From CAYMRL01 sp964473205 (lineage in GTDB: Bacteria; Deinococcota; Deinococci; Deinococcales; Trueperaceae), in NCBI GenBank assembly GCA_964473205.1, contig CAYYOK010000002.1, forward strand, positions 47,373-111,372: a stretch of 64,000 bases of DNA. The letters are read 5' to 3'. Shown here one piece after another: positions 15,863 to 25,054 of this stretch (the first letter of the stretch is position 1; each line of letters starts with the position of its first letter). The notes beneath the pieces are model-generated. The model did no database searches. It saw only the letters and a program-made list of their open reading frames with translations, and was not told where the DNA came from. The position numbers were made by a program, and so were the translations under genes.

Positions 15863-16642
15863 CTAGAACGGCGCCACGGTCACGCCGTTGGCTTCCAGGG
15901 TAGCCCGGACCGCCCTCGCGATCGCGACCGACTGCTGGTTGTCGCCGTGGATGCACAGCGTCTCGGCGGTGATCTCGGCCCAGCTCCCGTCGAAAGTTCG
16001 AACCCTGCCCTCCGTCGCCATCGATACCGCCCGCTCGGCCGCGAGCGCCGGATCGAGCACGAGGGCAGAAGGGTGAGAGCGGGGCAGCAGATGCCCGGAG
16101 GGCTCGTAGCCGCGGTCGGGGAAGGCCTCGTCGACGTGGCGCAGGCCGTGCTCTCGCGCCGCAGCGCGCATCTTCTCGCCGCCGGGTCCGCCGAGCACTA
16201 TGAGCGGCGTCGCGGGCGCGACGTCGCCGACTGCCTTCGCGACGACCCGAGCCACGTCCTCGTCTCGCGTCATCTGAAGGTAGAGGGCGCCGTGCGCCTT
16301 GACGTGGTGCAGCCGCTGGCCTCTGGACCTGAGCATCGAGTCGAGAGCCCCGACCTGGTAGACGACCGCGGCGTACAGCTCCTCGCTCGACATGGCGAGA
16401 GCGCGGCGGCCGAACCCGACGAGGTCCGGGTAGCCGGGGTGCGCGCCTATCGCGACCCCCAGTCGCGAGGCTCGCTCGATCGCAGCGAGCATCACCACCG
16501 GATCGCCGCCGTGGAAGCCGCAGGCCAGGTTGACGCTCGTCAGCTCAGGGAAGAGCTTCTCGTCCTGGCCCATCTTCCAAGGCCCGAACGACTCGCCGGC
16601 GTCGGCGTTCAGGTCCATCGTCGCAAGGCGCGTCTCCCGCAC
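15863..16642 (-). CDS. pxpA: 5-oxoprolinase subunit A (LamB/YcsF family)
   Basis: 259 residues, usual length about 250. The family opening MDLNADAGESFG is present, followed by VNLACGFHGGDP, GAHPGYPDLVGFGRR, HVKAHGALY and the C-terminal LCIHGDN motif. PxpA provides the part of the enzyme acting on phosphorylated 5-oxoproline. GTG 16642 has TACCAT exactly 6 nt upstream with no ribosome site, matching the leaderless promoters elsewhere; ATG 16618 is the next in-frame start. It is co-directional with the fused pxpBC gene. Confidence 0.93.
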   Translation of the reverse strand: MRETRLATMDLNADAGESFGPWKMGQDEKLFPELTSVNLACGFHGGDPVVMLAAIERASRLGVAIGAHPGYPDLVGFGRRALAMSSEELYAAVVYQVGALDSMLRSRGQRLHHVKAHGALYLQMTRDEDVARVVAKAVGDVAPATPLIVLGGPGGEKMRAAAREHGLRHVDEAFPDRGYEPSGHLLPRSHPSALVLDPALAAERAVSMATEGRVRTFDGSWAEITAETLCIHGDNQQSVAIARAVRATLEANGVTVAPF

Positions 16643-16693
16643 GCGGCGATGGTAGCAGGGACGCGGCAGGCCGATGCCGCTCGGCGTGATCAG

Positions 16694-19171
16694 CTAGAAG
16701 ATCAGCAGCCACTCCAGCGTGACGGCGTCGGTTCCAACGTTCCCCAGGCTGTCGGTGACGTTGAGCCTGACCTCGACCGTCCAGGTGCCGGCCTGGTTGA
16801 ACGCATAGGTGTCTCGCGGTGTCCACTGCACCGAGGCCGCGCTGCCGACGACGATCGGCGCGAGGGTGCCTAGCTTCACCGTCCACTGGTAGGTGAGAGG
16901 CGTGTCGCCTTCCGGGTCGATGGCGGCGCCCGTCAGCGAGAGCGGCAGGTCGATGGGCGGGCTCGAGCCGTGAGTGGGACTGCTTATCTGCACGTTCGGC
17001 GGCAGGTTCGGGGGCGGCTCGACGACGGTGATCGACACGGTGTCGGTACCCGTTGCGCCGTGGCTATCGGTGCCGGTGAGGGTGATGGTCCGTGGCCCGT
17101 TGCTGGCGAAGCTGACGGCGGTCTCGCAACCGGTGCGGGGGAAGTCGGCGTCTCCCGCCACGCTCGAGGTCCACACCAAGCTGCCGCAAGGCAGGGCCTC
17201 GCCCGGCTCGCTCTGGTCGAAGCTGCCGCCGCGCAGCACGATGGACGCGCCGCGGTGGACGCTGGCCCCTGGCGCGGGCGTCCCGATGTCGACGGTCGGC
17301 GCGTAGTTGACGACGTTGAGGATGATGCTGGCGCTGCTCGTTGCGCCGCCGCTGTCGGTCGCCGTCGCGGTGATCGTCCGCGGACCGAGCGTGGTGAAGG
17401 TGCGCTCGACCTGCCAGCCGGAGCCGAGCGGGCCGTCGACGCTCGACGTCCAGGTGACGTTGCAACAGGGGAACGGGTCCTCGAAGTCGGTGACCGTGAC
17501 CGCCAGGTACGCGGTCACGTCGACCGGGACGTTGCCCTCGCCGACCAGGGAGATCGCGGGTGGCACGTTGCCTAGAACTGCTAGAACCGCGCCTAGCGCG
17601 TTGACGTGCCGCTTCACGCGCGCGTCATCGTTATGGTGAGCCGTGTTCATCAGCACCGACTCGACCTGGCCGGCGCTCAGGCTCGGGTCGGCGGCCCAGA
17701 TCAGCGCGGCGACTCCAGCGACGAAGGGGGAGGAGAAGCTCGTCCCGCTTATCGCCCTCGCCGCGTTGGCCGGCGCGTCGGGGTCGGGGCCCAACCAGAG
17801 CGTGAACGGCCCGAAGATGTCGACCTGGTCGGCGCCGTAGTTGGAGTTGGTGGCCTTGAAGGTGGAGCCCGCGGTCATGCCACCGACACAGATCACGCCG
17901 CCGTTCTCGCACGGCGTGTGCCAGGTGCGCTCCCAGCAGACGCCGAGCGTGCAGCCCTCGCTGTCGACGTCCTTGCCCTCGTTGCCGGCCGCAGCGAAGA
18001 TCAGCATGCCCACCTGGCGCAGCGCGATCGTGACGGCCTCGAACGGCAGCACGCTCCACCCCAGGTACCAAGGGACCGGAGCCGAGTAGCTCATGTTGGC
18101 GATCCTCGCCCCGACCAACGCGGCCTCGCCCAACGCGTTGATGGAGGTGAAGAAGTCGTAGAGCGTGAAGACCATGACGGGCTGCGCGACGGGTCCGGCG
18201 GAGCCGGCTCCGCCGAAGCCGTTGTCGGCGAGCGCCGCGGCGGCGCTCACGACGTTCTGACCGTGCCAAGGACAGTCGTTGCCGCCGCCGCACCACAGCA
18301 GGTTCTCCGTGCCGGTCGCCGAGACCAAGGGCACGTTCGAGATCGCGATCCACCCTGGCGGGGTGTCGTCGTCGGGCTGGAAGCCCATGTCGAGCAGCGC
18401 GATCCTGACCTTGTTGTCGAGCTTGCCCGCGATGTCGAGGGCGCGCCAAGCGTGCGCGACGCCTATGGCTTGCGGCGTGCCGGTGGTGTGCGACGGCCAG
18501 TCGAACGCGTTCTGCGTGTAGTGGATGCTCCCGATGCTCTGGCCGGTCGGCGCTTCGGTGGAGGTGACGTCGGTGAACGGCCCCGAGCCGCCCCCGACCC
18601 AGTTGATCCCGACGACCAGTCCCGCTGCGGCCTCGGCGGCGGTGACGGCGATCAGGTTGAGACCGGCTTCGCTCGAGACGCCGTGGGTGCCCGTGGCAAG
18701 CGGGTCGAGGCTCCGCAAGTCCTCCGACAGGCTGGCTGCCGGGTCGGTCACGGCCGAGGTGTCGATCCGCACCAGGTACTGGTTCGGCAGGTCGACGCCG
18801 TACATGGTCGAGTCGAACGTGCTCAGCACCGTGCCGTTCCAGCGCAGCAGGAACTCGTCGAGCTCGTCGGCGTCGTCGGTGACGAGCCACGCCTCGTTGG
18901 CCACGAAGTCAGCTATCTGACCGTCCTCGTTGGCTAGCGCCGCCAGAGGTCGCGGCTCACCGTCCTCGAACCCAGGCAAGCTGGGACGCGTCGGTGCCAG
19001 ATCGGCATCTACCACGATCTCTATGGCCGGCAGCGGCGGCTGCGGTTGAGCACAAGAAGCGAGCCCGACGGCGAGGAGCAGCGCGCCCGCCGGTAACGAT
19101 CCGGCTGCTCGCCACAGCCTCGGCAGAGTCCTGGTGAAGCACCGCAAGAACCTCGAGGGCCAGAGTGCCAC
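16694..19171 (-). CDS. Secreted subtilisin-like (S8) serine protease lipoprotein with Ig/PKD-like repeats
   Basis: 825 residues. A lipoprotein signal peptide ends in LASC with the lipidated Cys at 40. The S8 catalytic triad is visible: Asp261 in IALLDMGFQ, His303 in CPWHGQNVVSAA and Ser478 in GTSFSSPFVAG, with the oxyanion Asn in AAAGNEG. Residues 60-240 look like a propeptide-like region. The C-terminal 280 residues hold three PKD/Ig-like modules, each with an RTITxTxTDSxG strand pattern. It would act at the cell surface on proteins or peptides. It stops 51 bases upstream of pxpA; a link between peptide breakdown and 5-oxoproline use is possible but unproven. Confidence 0.9.
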   Translation of the reverse strand: MALWPSRFLRCFTRTLPRLWRAAGSLPAGALLLAVGLASCAQPQPPLPAIEIVVDADLAPTRPSLPGFEDGEPRPLAALANEDGQIADFVANEAWLVTDDADELDEFLLRWNGTVLSTFDSTMYGVDLPNQYLVRIDTSAVTDPAASLSEDLRSLDPLATGTHGVSSEAGLNLIAVTAAEAAAGLVVGINWVGGGSGPFTDVTSTEAPTGQSIGSIHYTQNAFDWPSHTTGTPQAIGVAHAWRALDIAGKLDNKVRIALLDMGFQPDDDTPPGWIAISNVPLVSATGTENLLWCGGGNDCPWHGQNVVSAAAALADNGFGGAGSAGPVAQPVMVFTLYDFFTSINALGEAALVGARIANMSYSAPVPWYLGWSVLPFEAVTIALRQVGMLIFAAAGNEGKDVDSEGCTLGVCWERTWHTPCENGGVICVGGMTAGSTFKATNSNYGADQVDIFGPFTLWLGPDPDAPANAARAISGTSFSSPFVAGVAALIWAADPSLSAGQVESVLMNTAHHNDDARVKRHVNALGAVLAVLGNVPPAISLVGEGNVPVDVTAYLAVTVTDFEDPFPCCNVTWTSSVDGPLGSGWQVERTFTTLGPRTITATATDSGGATSSASIILNVVNYAPTVDIGTPAPGASVHRGASIVLRGGSFDQSEPGEALPCGSLVWTSSVAGDADFPRTGCETAVSFASNGPRTITLTGTDSHGATGTDTVSITVVEPPPNLPPNVQISSPTHGSSPPIDLPLSLTGAAIDPEGDTPLTYQWTVKLGTLAPIVVGSAASVQWTPRDTYAFNQAGTWTVEVRLNVTDSLGNVGTDAVTLEWLLIF

Positions 19172-19413
19172 TGCACGCCTCTTCCTGGCGCCGTAGAAGG
19201 TCCGGCCTGGGGCGGGTGGCCTTCGCCGATCGCCTCGAGCGCGCGTGGAGGTAGCACAGGACGACAGCGCCGCACGGCACTCGCTCTCGGGAGAGTATGC
19301 GCCTGTCGCAGCGGATTGACAATCGCCTGGCTTCGGAGCCTGCCGAGAACCTTGGACCAGCTCGAGCCGCTGTCCGGGAGACGCGCCGAGCGCGAGTGAT
19401 ACGTTTGAACGCC

Positions 19414-20607
19414 ATGGGCAACGAAGCCATCAAGCGCTCCACCCTCTCCGTCTGGGCCGGCGAGGGCGGCGAGCTGCACATGGGCGCGACCCAGGTGCCG
19501 GTCGTGCACAGCGTCGCGTTCGGCTACGACGACCTCGACCTGTGGCGCGACGTCGCGCTTGGGAACGCCGAGGGTCACATCTACGGCCGCAACACGAACC
19601 CGACCACGGCCGTGTTCGAGGAGAAGCTGAGGCAGCTCGAGGGCGCCGAGGCCGCGACGAGCTTTGCCACCGGCATGGCCGGCATCAGCGCGACCCTGTT
19701 CGCGCTGCTCTCGCCCGGTCAGCGCGTGGTGTCGGTCAAGGACACTTACGGCGGCACCAACAGGATCTTCCTCGACTACCTGCCGCGTTTCGGCATCGAC
19801 GTCGCCCTGTGCGACACCCACCACGAGGCCCAGATCCTCGCCGCGATCGACGCCGGTTGTGACCTCGTCTACCTCGAGACCCCGACGAACCCGACCTGCA
19901 AGGTCCTCGACATAGAGTTGCTCGCCGGGCGGGCCAAGGCGCAGGGGGCGACGGTCGTGGTCGACAACACCTTCGCCACGCCCATCAACCAGAGCCCACT
20001 GGCGCTAGGCGCCGACCTGGTCATACACAGCGCCACCAAGTACCTAGGCGGTCACGCCGACGCGCTGGGTGGGGCGCTCTGTGGCGATCGGGACCTCGTC
20101 GAGCGCGTGTTCCGGTTCCGCGAGATCACCGGCGCGACGCTCGCGCCGGACAGCGCCTACATGCTCCTGCGCGGCATGAAGACGCTGCACCTCAGGGTGG
20201 AGCGGCAGAACGAGAACGCCATGCGCGTCGCTCGGTACTTAGACGGTCACGCAGCCGTCGAGCGCGTCTTCTACCCCGGCTTGGAGAGCCACCCGAACCA
20301 CGACGTCGCCAAGCGCCAGATGCGCGGCTTCGGCGGCATGCTGTCGTTCCAGCTCGAGGGCGACTTCGAAGCGGTCAAGGACCTCCTGCCGAGGCTCAGG
20401 CTCGCGCACCGCGCGGCCAACCTCGGCGCGGTCGAGACGACCGTGGCTCCGCCGCGCACCGGCAGCCATGTCGAGCTCACGGCGGAGGAGAGAGCGGCGC
20501 TGGGTATCCCCGAGACGCTGATCCGCTACTCGGCGGGCATCGAGGACGCGGACGACCTGATCGCCGACCTGGAGCAGGCGCTCAGAGCCAGCTCGTCAGG
20601 CCGCTAG
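19414..20607 (+). CDS. Trans-sulfuration PLP enzyme (cystathionine gamma-synthase/lyase family)
   Basis: 397 residues from ATG 19414. Fold-type I Cys/Met metabolism motifs are clear: YGRNTNPT near the N-terminus, TSFATGMAGISA, TPTNPTCKVLDI, and the PLP-binding Lys209 in HSATKYLGGHADALGG. A C-terminal RYSAGIEDADDLIADLEQAL matches the family ending. The family includes cystathionine gamma-synthase, gamma-lyase, beta-lyase and O-acetylhomoserine sulfhydrylase; sequence alone does not decide. The frame extends upstream to 19297 but conserved sequence begins here. TACGTT lies 8 nt before the ATG. The stop overlaps the convergent M20 peptidase gene by four bases. Confidence 0.92.
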   Translation: MGNEAIKRSTLSVWAGEGGELHMGATQVPVVHSVAFGYDDLDLWRDVALGNAEGHIYGRNTNPTTAVFEEKLRQLEGAEAATSFATGMAGISATLFALLSPGQRVVSVKDTYGGTNRIFLDYLPRFGIDVALCDTHHEAQILAAIDAGCDLVYLETPTNPTCKVLDIELLAGRAKAQGATVVVDNTFATPINQSPLALGADLVIHSATKYLGGHADALGGALCGDRDLVERVFRFREITGATLAPDSAYMLLRGMKTLHLRVERQNENAMRVARYLDGHAAVERVFYPGLESHPNHDVAKRQMRGFGGMLSFQLEGDFEAVKDLLPRLRLAHRAANLGAVETTVAPPRTGSHVELTAEERAALGIPETLIRYSAGIEDADDLIADLEQALRASSSGR

Positions 20608-21758
20608 CGCCCGCAGAACTCGACCGCGAGGCGCTCCAGCACCCGCCTGACCACGTCCGCGCTGGCTAGGTCGACCCACTCGAGGGTCTGGTGGTACCCG
20701 CCGCCGACGGTCCCGAAGAGCAGCGTGGGGATGCCCTCGTCGGCGATCAGTGCCGCGTCCGTCCAGTAGGGGGCGCCGACCCGCGCCGGCGCGACGCCGC
20801 GTTCTGCCTCGATGGCCGCGGCGAGCAGCCGCTCGATCTCACTGCCTTCGGGAGCCTCGAACGGCTCGCGCGCCACCAAGGTCCTCATCGACGCCGTCAA
20901 CGACGGCTCTTCTCGTGCGACTTCGGCGATCAGCTCGCTCAGCTCCGCCTCGACGAGAGCCGAGCTCTCGTCCGGCAACGTGCGCCGCTCCAGGGTCAGG
21001 CTGGCGTGGGCCGGCGTCGTGAACAGCTCGTGACCGCCGCTAGCCAGCACCGGCTGCAGGGACCCGACGTCGAGCAACGGGTGCGGAGAGCGCTCGCGGA
21101 TGGCTCGGGCGCACCGCTCGACCGCGTGAAGCAGCTTGCCGAGGTGGGTCAGCGCGTTGACGCCCTCGGACGGTTGCGAGGTGTGCGACGCCTTCCCCTC
21201 GAGCGCGACCTCGAAGACGCTGAACCCGCGATGCGCTACGAGGATCTCCAGGTCGGTGGGCTCGGCGACGATGGCCGCGTCGACGCGCGCCCCGCTCCGC
21301 TTCAGCTCGGCGAGGGTCTCGCGGGTGCCGATGCTGTCGTGCTCCTCGTCCGCGACCGCCGTCAGGATCAGGTCGCCGGCCAGCCCATGCCGCCTTGCCC
21401 CGTCCAGCGCCAGCATGCAGGCCGCGAGACCCGCCTTCATGTCGCCCGCGCCGCGCCCGTACAGGCGGCCGCCGCCGACCGTGGGAGCGAAGGGAGCGTC
21501 CATGTCGGTCACCCCGACCGTGTCGAAGTGGCCGTTGAGCAGCAGCGTGCGTCCGCCGCCGCTGCCGCGAGCCGTCACGATCACGCTCGGCCGGCCGGGT
21601 CTGTGCTCGAGCCAGCGCACGTCCAGCCCACGCTGCTCGGCCCAGTCGGCTACGAACCGCGCGACCTCGGTCTCGCCGGCATGGCGCGGGTCCAAGGCCG
21701 GGTTGACCGAATCGATGCTCACGAGGTGGGCCGTGAGCGCCGCCAGCTCTTCGTTCAT
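20604..21758 (-). CDS. M20 family metallopeptidase (ArgE/DapE/carboxypeptidase G2 type)
   Basis: 384 residues with the full M20 zinc site: LLLNGHFDTVG (His), GAGDMKAG (bridging Asp), VADEEHDS (catalytic Glu and Glu ligand), VAEPTDLE and a final GGGYHQTLEW (His). A dimerisation domain sits at about 175-290. The family hydrolyses N-acyl amino acids or dipeptides; candidates are acetylornithine or succinyl-diaminopimelate deacylase, but no motif decides. TATCCT lies exactly 6 nt before the ATG with no ribosome site, so the mRNA is probably leaderless. Convergent with the PLP enzyme gene. Confidence 0.9.
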   Translation of the reverse strand: MNEELAALTAHLVSIDSVNPALDPRHAGETEVARFVADWAEQRGLDVRWLEHRPGRPSVIVTARGSGGGRTLLLNGHFDTVGVTDMDAPFAPTVGGGRLYGRGAGDMKAGLAACMLALDGARRHGLAGDLILTAVADEEHDSIGTRETLAELKRSGARVDAAIVAEPTDLEILVAHRGFSVFEVALEGKASHTSQPSEGVNALTHLGKLLHAVERCARAIRERSPHPLLDVGSLQPVLASGGHELFTTPAHASLTLERRTLPDESSALVEAELSELIAEVAREEPSLTASMRTLVAREPFEAPEGSEIERLLAAAIEAERGVAPARVGAPYWTDAALIADEGIPTLLFGTVGGGYHQTLEWVDLASADVVRRVLERLAVEFCGR

Positions 21759-21846
21759 CTCGCGAGGATACGGCGTCTACGCGCAAGACAGGCGCACCGG
21801 CCGCGACTCGAGCTGCCCGACTAACCCGCCTCCTGTCCTGGCTGGG

Positions 21847-22209
21847 TCACAGCTCCGCAGGCGTTGCCGTCAATGGCCCGCCGGCATCGCCGGTGTTCAC
21901 GACACCTCGCGGTTCGACGAGCATGACCTGCGCCTCCTCGACGGCCACGGGCCGGTGCTCCACGCCCCGCGGTACGACGTAGAGCTGGCCGGGTCCGAGC
22001 TCGACGGCGCCATCGCGCAGCTCGATGGTGAGACGACCGCCGATGACCAGGAAGAGCTCATCGGTCGTGTCGTGTTTGTGCCAGACGAACTCGCCCCGAA
22101 CCTTCACCAGCTTGATCTCGTAGTCGTTCAGTCTCGCGACGGTCTGCGGCGTCCAGTGCGCCGTGAAGAGCGCGAGCTTCTCGGCGAGGTCGATGGCTTG
22201 CGTCGTCAT
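21847..22209 (-). CDS. Small cupin domain protein
   Basis: 120 residues, a single cupin barrel with WHKHDTTDELFLVIGG (two His and Glu of motif 1) and PRGVEHRPVAVEE (His of motif 2). Similar proteins are found beside many metabolic genes and have no agreed function; mannose-6-phosphate isomerase-like annotation is frequent but unsafe. TACGAT lies exactly 6 nt upstream of the ATG, again suggesting a leaderless transcript. Diverges from the ABC-F gene, with a 387-base region between. Confidence 0.82.
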   Translation of the reverse strand: MTTQAIDLAEKLALFTAHWTPQTVARLNDYEIKLVKVRGEFVWHKHDTTDELFLVIGGRLTIELRDGAVELGPGQLYVVPRGVEHRPVAVEEAQVMLVEPRGVVNTGDAGGPLTATPAEL

Positions 22210-22360
22210 CTCGTCATCGTAATCCCTGCCGTGAGAGCTCCCAGCGGCGACGGAGCTGCGAAGAGCGCTCGATGATGCCGAGGCGCGGCGGATCGGGCGT
22301 GCGCGCAGCGCGAGCCCGGCAGCAGCATCCAGCCATACGCTTCCGCTCGAGTGGCCGCGC

Positions 22361-22596
22361 TATACTCCTCATGGCTCGACCCGGATCCCGGGAGCCGGCT
22401 CCGTGCGCGCTCGGCGGCGGATGAGACCATGCGCGATTCGTACTGACCTCCTCACACACGCACGTTAAGCGGCGCTGACCTGCGCCGTTCGTTTCGCTCG
22501 GCTCGTGCCTAGGCCCTATGGGCTTGGGACTTGCCGCGACCGTGCTCGGCCATGGCTTTGCCGCCAGCCCGTGCCCGGTCGACCCGGGAGCAACCT
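22361..22596 (+). promoter_or_regulatory. Long leader of the ABC-F gene with possible short ORFs and a hairpin
   Basis: This gene-free region holds a good -10 (TATACT, 22361-22366). A 17-codon frame starts with ATG at 22371, and a 5-codon frame (MRDSY) lies at 22429-22446. A GC hairpin CGGCGC-TGACCT-GCGCCG at 22470-22487 is followed by TTCGTTTCG. The layout resembles attenuator leaders of antibiotic-induced ABC-F genes, in which ribosome stalling on a short peptide prevents termination. All of this is inference from sequence layout. The 22210-22360 part shows nothing else. Confidence 0.35.
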
Positions 22597-24078
22597 GTGT
22601 CAGTACTACGCCTAGTGAAGGTAGGCTTCGACCTACCTGACGGCCCTCTGTTCGACGGATTGGATCTAGTCTTGGAGCGTGGCATGCGCGTCGCGATCAG
22701 CGGCGAGAACGGCGCGGGCAAGACCACGCTGATGCGCCTCGCAGCAGGGGAGCTGGAGCCCGATCGTGGCGCCCTGGACCTACGCGGGACCGTCGGCTGG
22801 CTGCCTCAACACCTGCCCGACGAGCTCGAGCTTCCCGGCTCAGGTGGCGAGCGGCAACGGCGCCGGCTGGAGGAGCTGCTGTCGCGCTCCAACTACCTGC
22901 TGCTGCTGCTGGACGAGCCGACTCATCACCTGGACCTGGAAGCGCTTGCCTGGCTCGAGGACCGGCTGCTGAGCGCCGCAGCGGCCGTCCTCTTCGTGTC
23001 GCACGACCGCGCCTTCCTCGACGCCGTCGCGACCCATGTCGGCTTCCTCGAGCGCGGCACCTGGCGCCTGGAGACCGGTAACTACTCGCAGGCCGTGGCG
23101 CGCAGGCTGAGCGAGGACGCGGCGAACGCCCGGCGGCACCACGTTCAGACGCGCAAGCGCGCGGCGCTGGAAGCGGAGTTCCACCGGCAGCGCTCCAGGG
23201 CGAAGAGCGCCGACCGCTTCAACCACAAGCGCGCCAGCGGCCAGGCGCCGATCCTCGCCAAGGGGAAGGCCGAGAACGTGGCCAACACGTTGGCGGGGCG
23301 GGCGAGGGCGCTGAAGACGCGCCTGGCACGAGAGGAGGTGGTCGAGAAGCCGTGGGAGGACCGCCGGCGGCTGAGCTTCACGGCCGAGCCGTCCAGCCCC
23401 GGCCCCAGCGAGGTGTTGCGCGCCGAAGGGCTCGTCGTCAGCCGCGGTGGGCGGTCGATCGTCGGCGGCCGAGCGGCGCCCCACGGCGCTGAGGAGTCCC
23501 GCAGTGCTGAGGAGCTCGGCGGCTCCACGGAGCCCCGCGGCGTGGACCTGCACCTGAGGCGCGGCGACAAGGTCGCGCTGATCGGCCCGAACGGGTCCGG
23601 CAAGTCGACCCTGCTGGCGGTGCTGATGGGCGCTCTGACGCCAGACGCCGGCCGGGTCGTACAGGGTACGGGGCTGCGCATCGGCTTCGCCGACCAGGCT
23701 CGCGAGCCGTGGGGCGAGGCGCACACGGTCGGAGACGTTCTGCGCCGAGTCAGGCCCGACCTGCTCGACGCCGAGATCTGGCGGGTCACGGCCGAGGTCG
23801 GCGTGCCTTCGGCTCCGAGCAGACCGATCGCCGACCTATCCGGCGGAGAGCGCCGGCGTCTGACCCTCGCTCAGATCGCCGTGTCCGACGGGCACCTGCT
23901 TGTGCTCGACGAGCCGACCCACCACCTCGACCTGAGAGCGGTCGAGGCGCTCGAGAAGCTCCTGTGCGACTACAGCGGGACGCTGCTGCTGGCGACTCAC
24001 GACCGCAGGCTCGTCGAACGGGTGGCGACGCGGGTGTGGACGTTGGGCGAGGGAAGGCTCGACGAGGCGTGGCGTTGA
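22597..24078 (+). CDS. ABC-F family ATPase (ribosome-acting, antibiotic resistance type)
   Basis: 493 residues from GTG 22597, with GGGAG 6 nt upstream. Two nucleotide-binding domains and no membrane segments. Domain 1 has Walker A SGENGAGKTT, signature SGGERQRRRLEEL and Walker B LLLLLDEPTHHLDLE; domain 2 has GPNGSGKST, LSGGERRRLTLAQIA and LLVLDEPTHHLDLRA. The first domain is short. Between them is a basic linker (about 175-260) rich in Arg and Lys, as expected for the P-site tRNA interaction motif, plus an insert at about 310-335 of low complexity. ABC-F proteins act on the ribosome, either relieving stalling or displacing antibiotics. Which drug, if any, is unknown. Confidence 0.88.
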   Translation: MSVLRLVKVGFDLPDGPLFDGLDLVLERGMRVAISGENGAGKTTLMRLAAGELEPDRGALDLRGTVGWLPQHLPDELELPGSGGERQRRRLEELLSRSNYLLLLLDEPTHHLDLEALAWLEDRLLSAAAAVLFVSHDRAFLDAVATHVGFLERGTWRLETGNYSQAVARRLSEDAANARRHHVQTRKRAALEAEFHRQRSRAKSADRFNHKRASGQAPILAKGKAENVANTLAGRARALKTRLAREEVVEKPWEDRRRLSFTAEPSSPGPSEVLRAEGLVVSRGGRSIVGGRAAPHGAEESRSAEELGGSTEPRGVDLHLRRGDKVALIGPNGSGKSTLLAVLMGALTPDAGRVVQGTGLRIGFADQAREPWGEAHTVGDVLRRVRPDLLDAEIWRVTAEVGVPSAPSRPIADLSGGERRRLTLAQIAVSDGHLLVLDEPTHHLDLRAVEALEKLLCDYSGTLLLATHDRRLVERVATRVWTLGEGRLDEAWR

Positions 24079-24136
24079 CGACAAGACCGGAGCACTTCGG
24101 CGGAGCTCCTGGCCTGCGGGTCGTCGACTACCGCAG

Positions 24137-24838
24137 CTAGGCCGCACCCTCCTTGCGCCTGACGATCTCCCCGATCCAGATCGGCGCGAACGGCGAGGTG
24201 CAGCCCTTGGGCGTGGGGTAGTCGCGGTAGACGCCCAGCCTCTCGCCGATGGCGAGCGCGCGCTCGCGGTGCTCGGAGAAGTGGATGCCGATGCCGGCGA
24301 GGGTGTTGTTCATCGTCCACTGCGGCTCCGGAGCGGCAGCTACGAGCTCGGCTTCGATCCTGTCGAGCAACGCCGGGAGGTCGAGGCCGGCCGGGCTCTT
24401 GCCGACCCGCTCGGCGGTCAGGCTCCAGAAGCCGCGGGCGGCCCAGGGGTCGGGATCGTTCGTCCAGGCCTGCCGCAGCGCCTCCTTGGCGGGATGCTGC
24501 CGCACGACGTACGAGTCGAGCCAGTCGAAGACCTGCACGAAGGCGGCGGCGCGGACCATCGCGTCGAGCTGCTCGGGCGTGAGGAGCTGGGGCTTCATCA
24601 ACAGGATGGCCAGGAGGCGGGCGTCGATACTGCCGGTCTCCCACAGCTCTAGCGCCAGGTCGTGGTCGGTGCGGATGTCCTTGGCGACCTTGCGGATCTC
24701 GCCCATCAGCACGCCGTACTGGGGTAGGTCCCCAGCGCCGCGCTTGCGGTTGAGGGCGCGCTGCCTGTCGTTGCCCAAGGCCTCGAGCCTGGCTAGGGCC
24801 TCGCTCGCGGAGGTGCGATGATTCTTCGCGGTCGCCAT
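24137..24838 (-). CDS. DNA alkylation repair protein (AlkD-like HEAT-repeat protein)
   Basis: About 233 residues, all alpha, with features of the DNA alkylation repair family: MGEIRKVAKDIRTDHDLALELWETGSIDARLLAILL and FDWLDSYVVRQHPAKEAL, then ARGFWSLTAERVGK. AlkD proteins excise or capture alkylated bases through a HEAT-like scaffold. This group is the looser subfamily often annotated simply as DNA alkylation repair protein, so glycosylase activity is not certain. The C-terminus ends with CTSPFAPIWIGEIVRRK. Start at ATG 24838; GTG 24853 is five codons upstream. Probably monocistronic. Confidence 0.82.
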   Translation of the reverse strand: MATAKNHRTSASEALARLEALGNDRQRALNRKRGAGDLPQYGVLMGEIRKVAKDIRTDHDLALELWETGSIDARLLAILLMKPQLLTPEQLDAMVRAAAFVQVFDWLDSYVVRQHPAKEALRQAWTNDPDPWAARGFWSLTAERVGKSPAGLDLPALLDRIEAELVAAAPEPQWTMNNTLAGIGIHFSEHRERALAIGERLGVYRDYPTPKGCTSPFAPIWIGEIVRRKEGAA

Positions 24839-24914
24839 GCCGCCATGATGCACGATGGGCGCCTACGGCCGGCGGCTCTGGACCCGACCCATGTATGCCT
24901 GCCGCGCCCCTGAT

Positions 24915-24930
24915 CTAGGCAACTGCCTAG
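24915..24930. repeat. Palindrome copy A (16 bp)
   Basis: CTAGGCAACTGCCTAG is palindromic except at the centre. It recurs 58 bp away as the perfect palindrome at 24973-24988, and both are followed by related bases (CG..GGGGT). It lies in the non-coding stretch between the AlkD-like gene and the end of the large regulator gene. An operator pair or a repeat element are both possible. Confidence 0.7.
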
Positions 24931-24972
24931 CGACGGGGTTCTTGGACCCTACGTACCTGCGCGCCTTCCGAC

Positions 24973-24988
24973 CTAGGCAGCTGCCTAG
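24973..24988. repeat. Palindrome copy B (16 bp, perfect)
   Basis: CTAGGCAGCTGCCTAG is a perfect palindrome. Centre-to-centre distance from copy A is 58 bp. See copy A for interpretation. Confidence 0.7.
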
Positions 24989-25054
24989 CGTAGGGGTCGC
25001 CCGAACCACATGTGCCTGGGCGGCCTCCGAGACGCCGCTCAGATGAGGCGCCGC

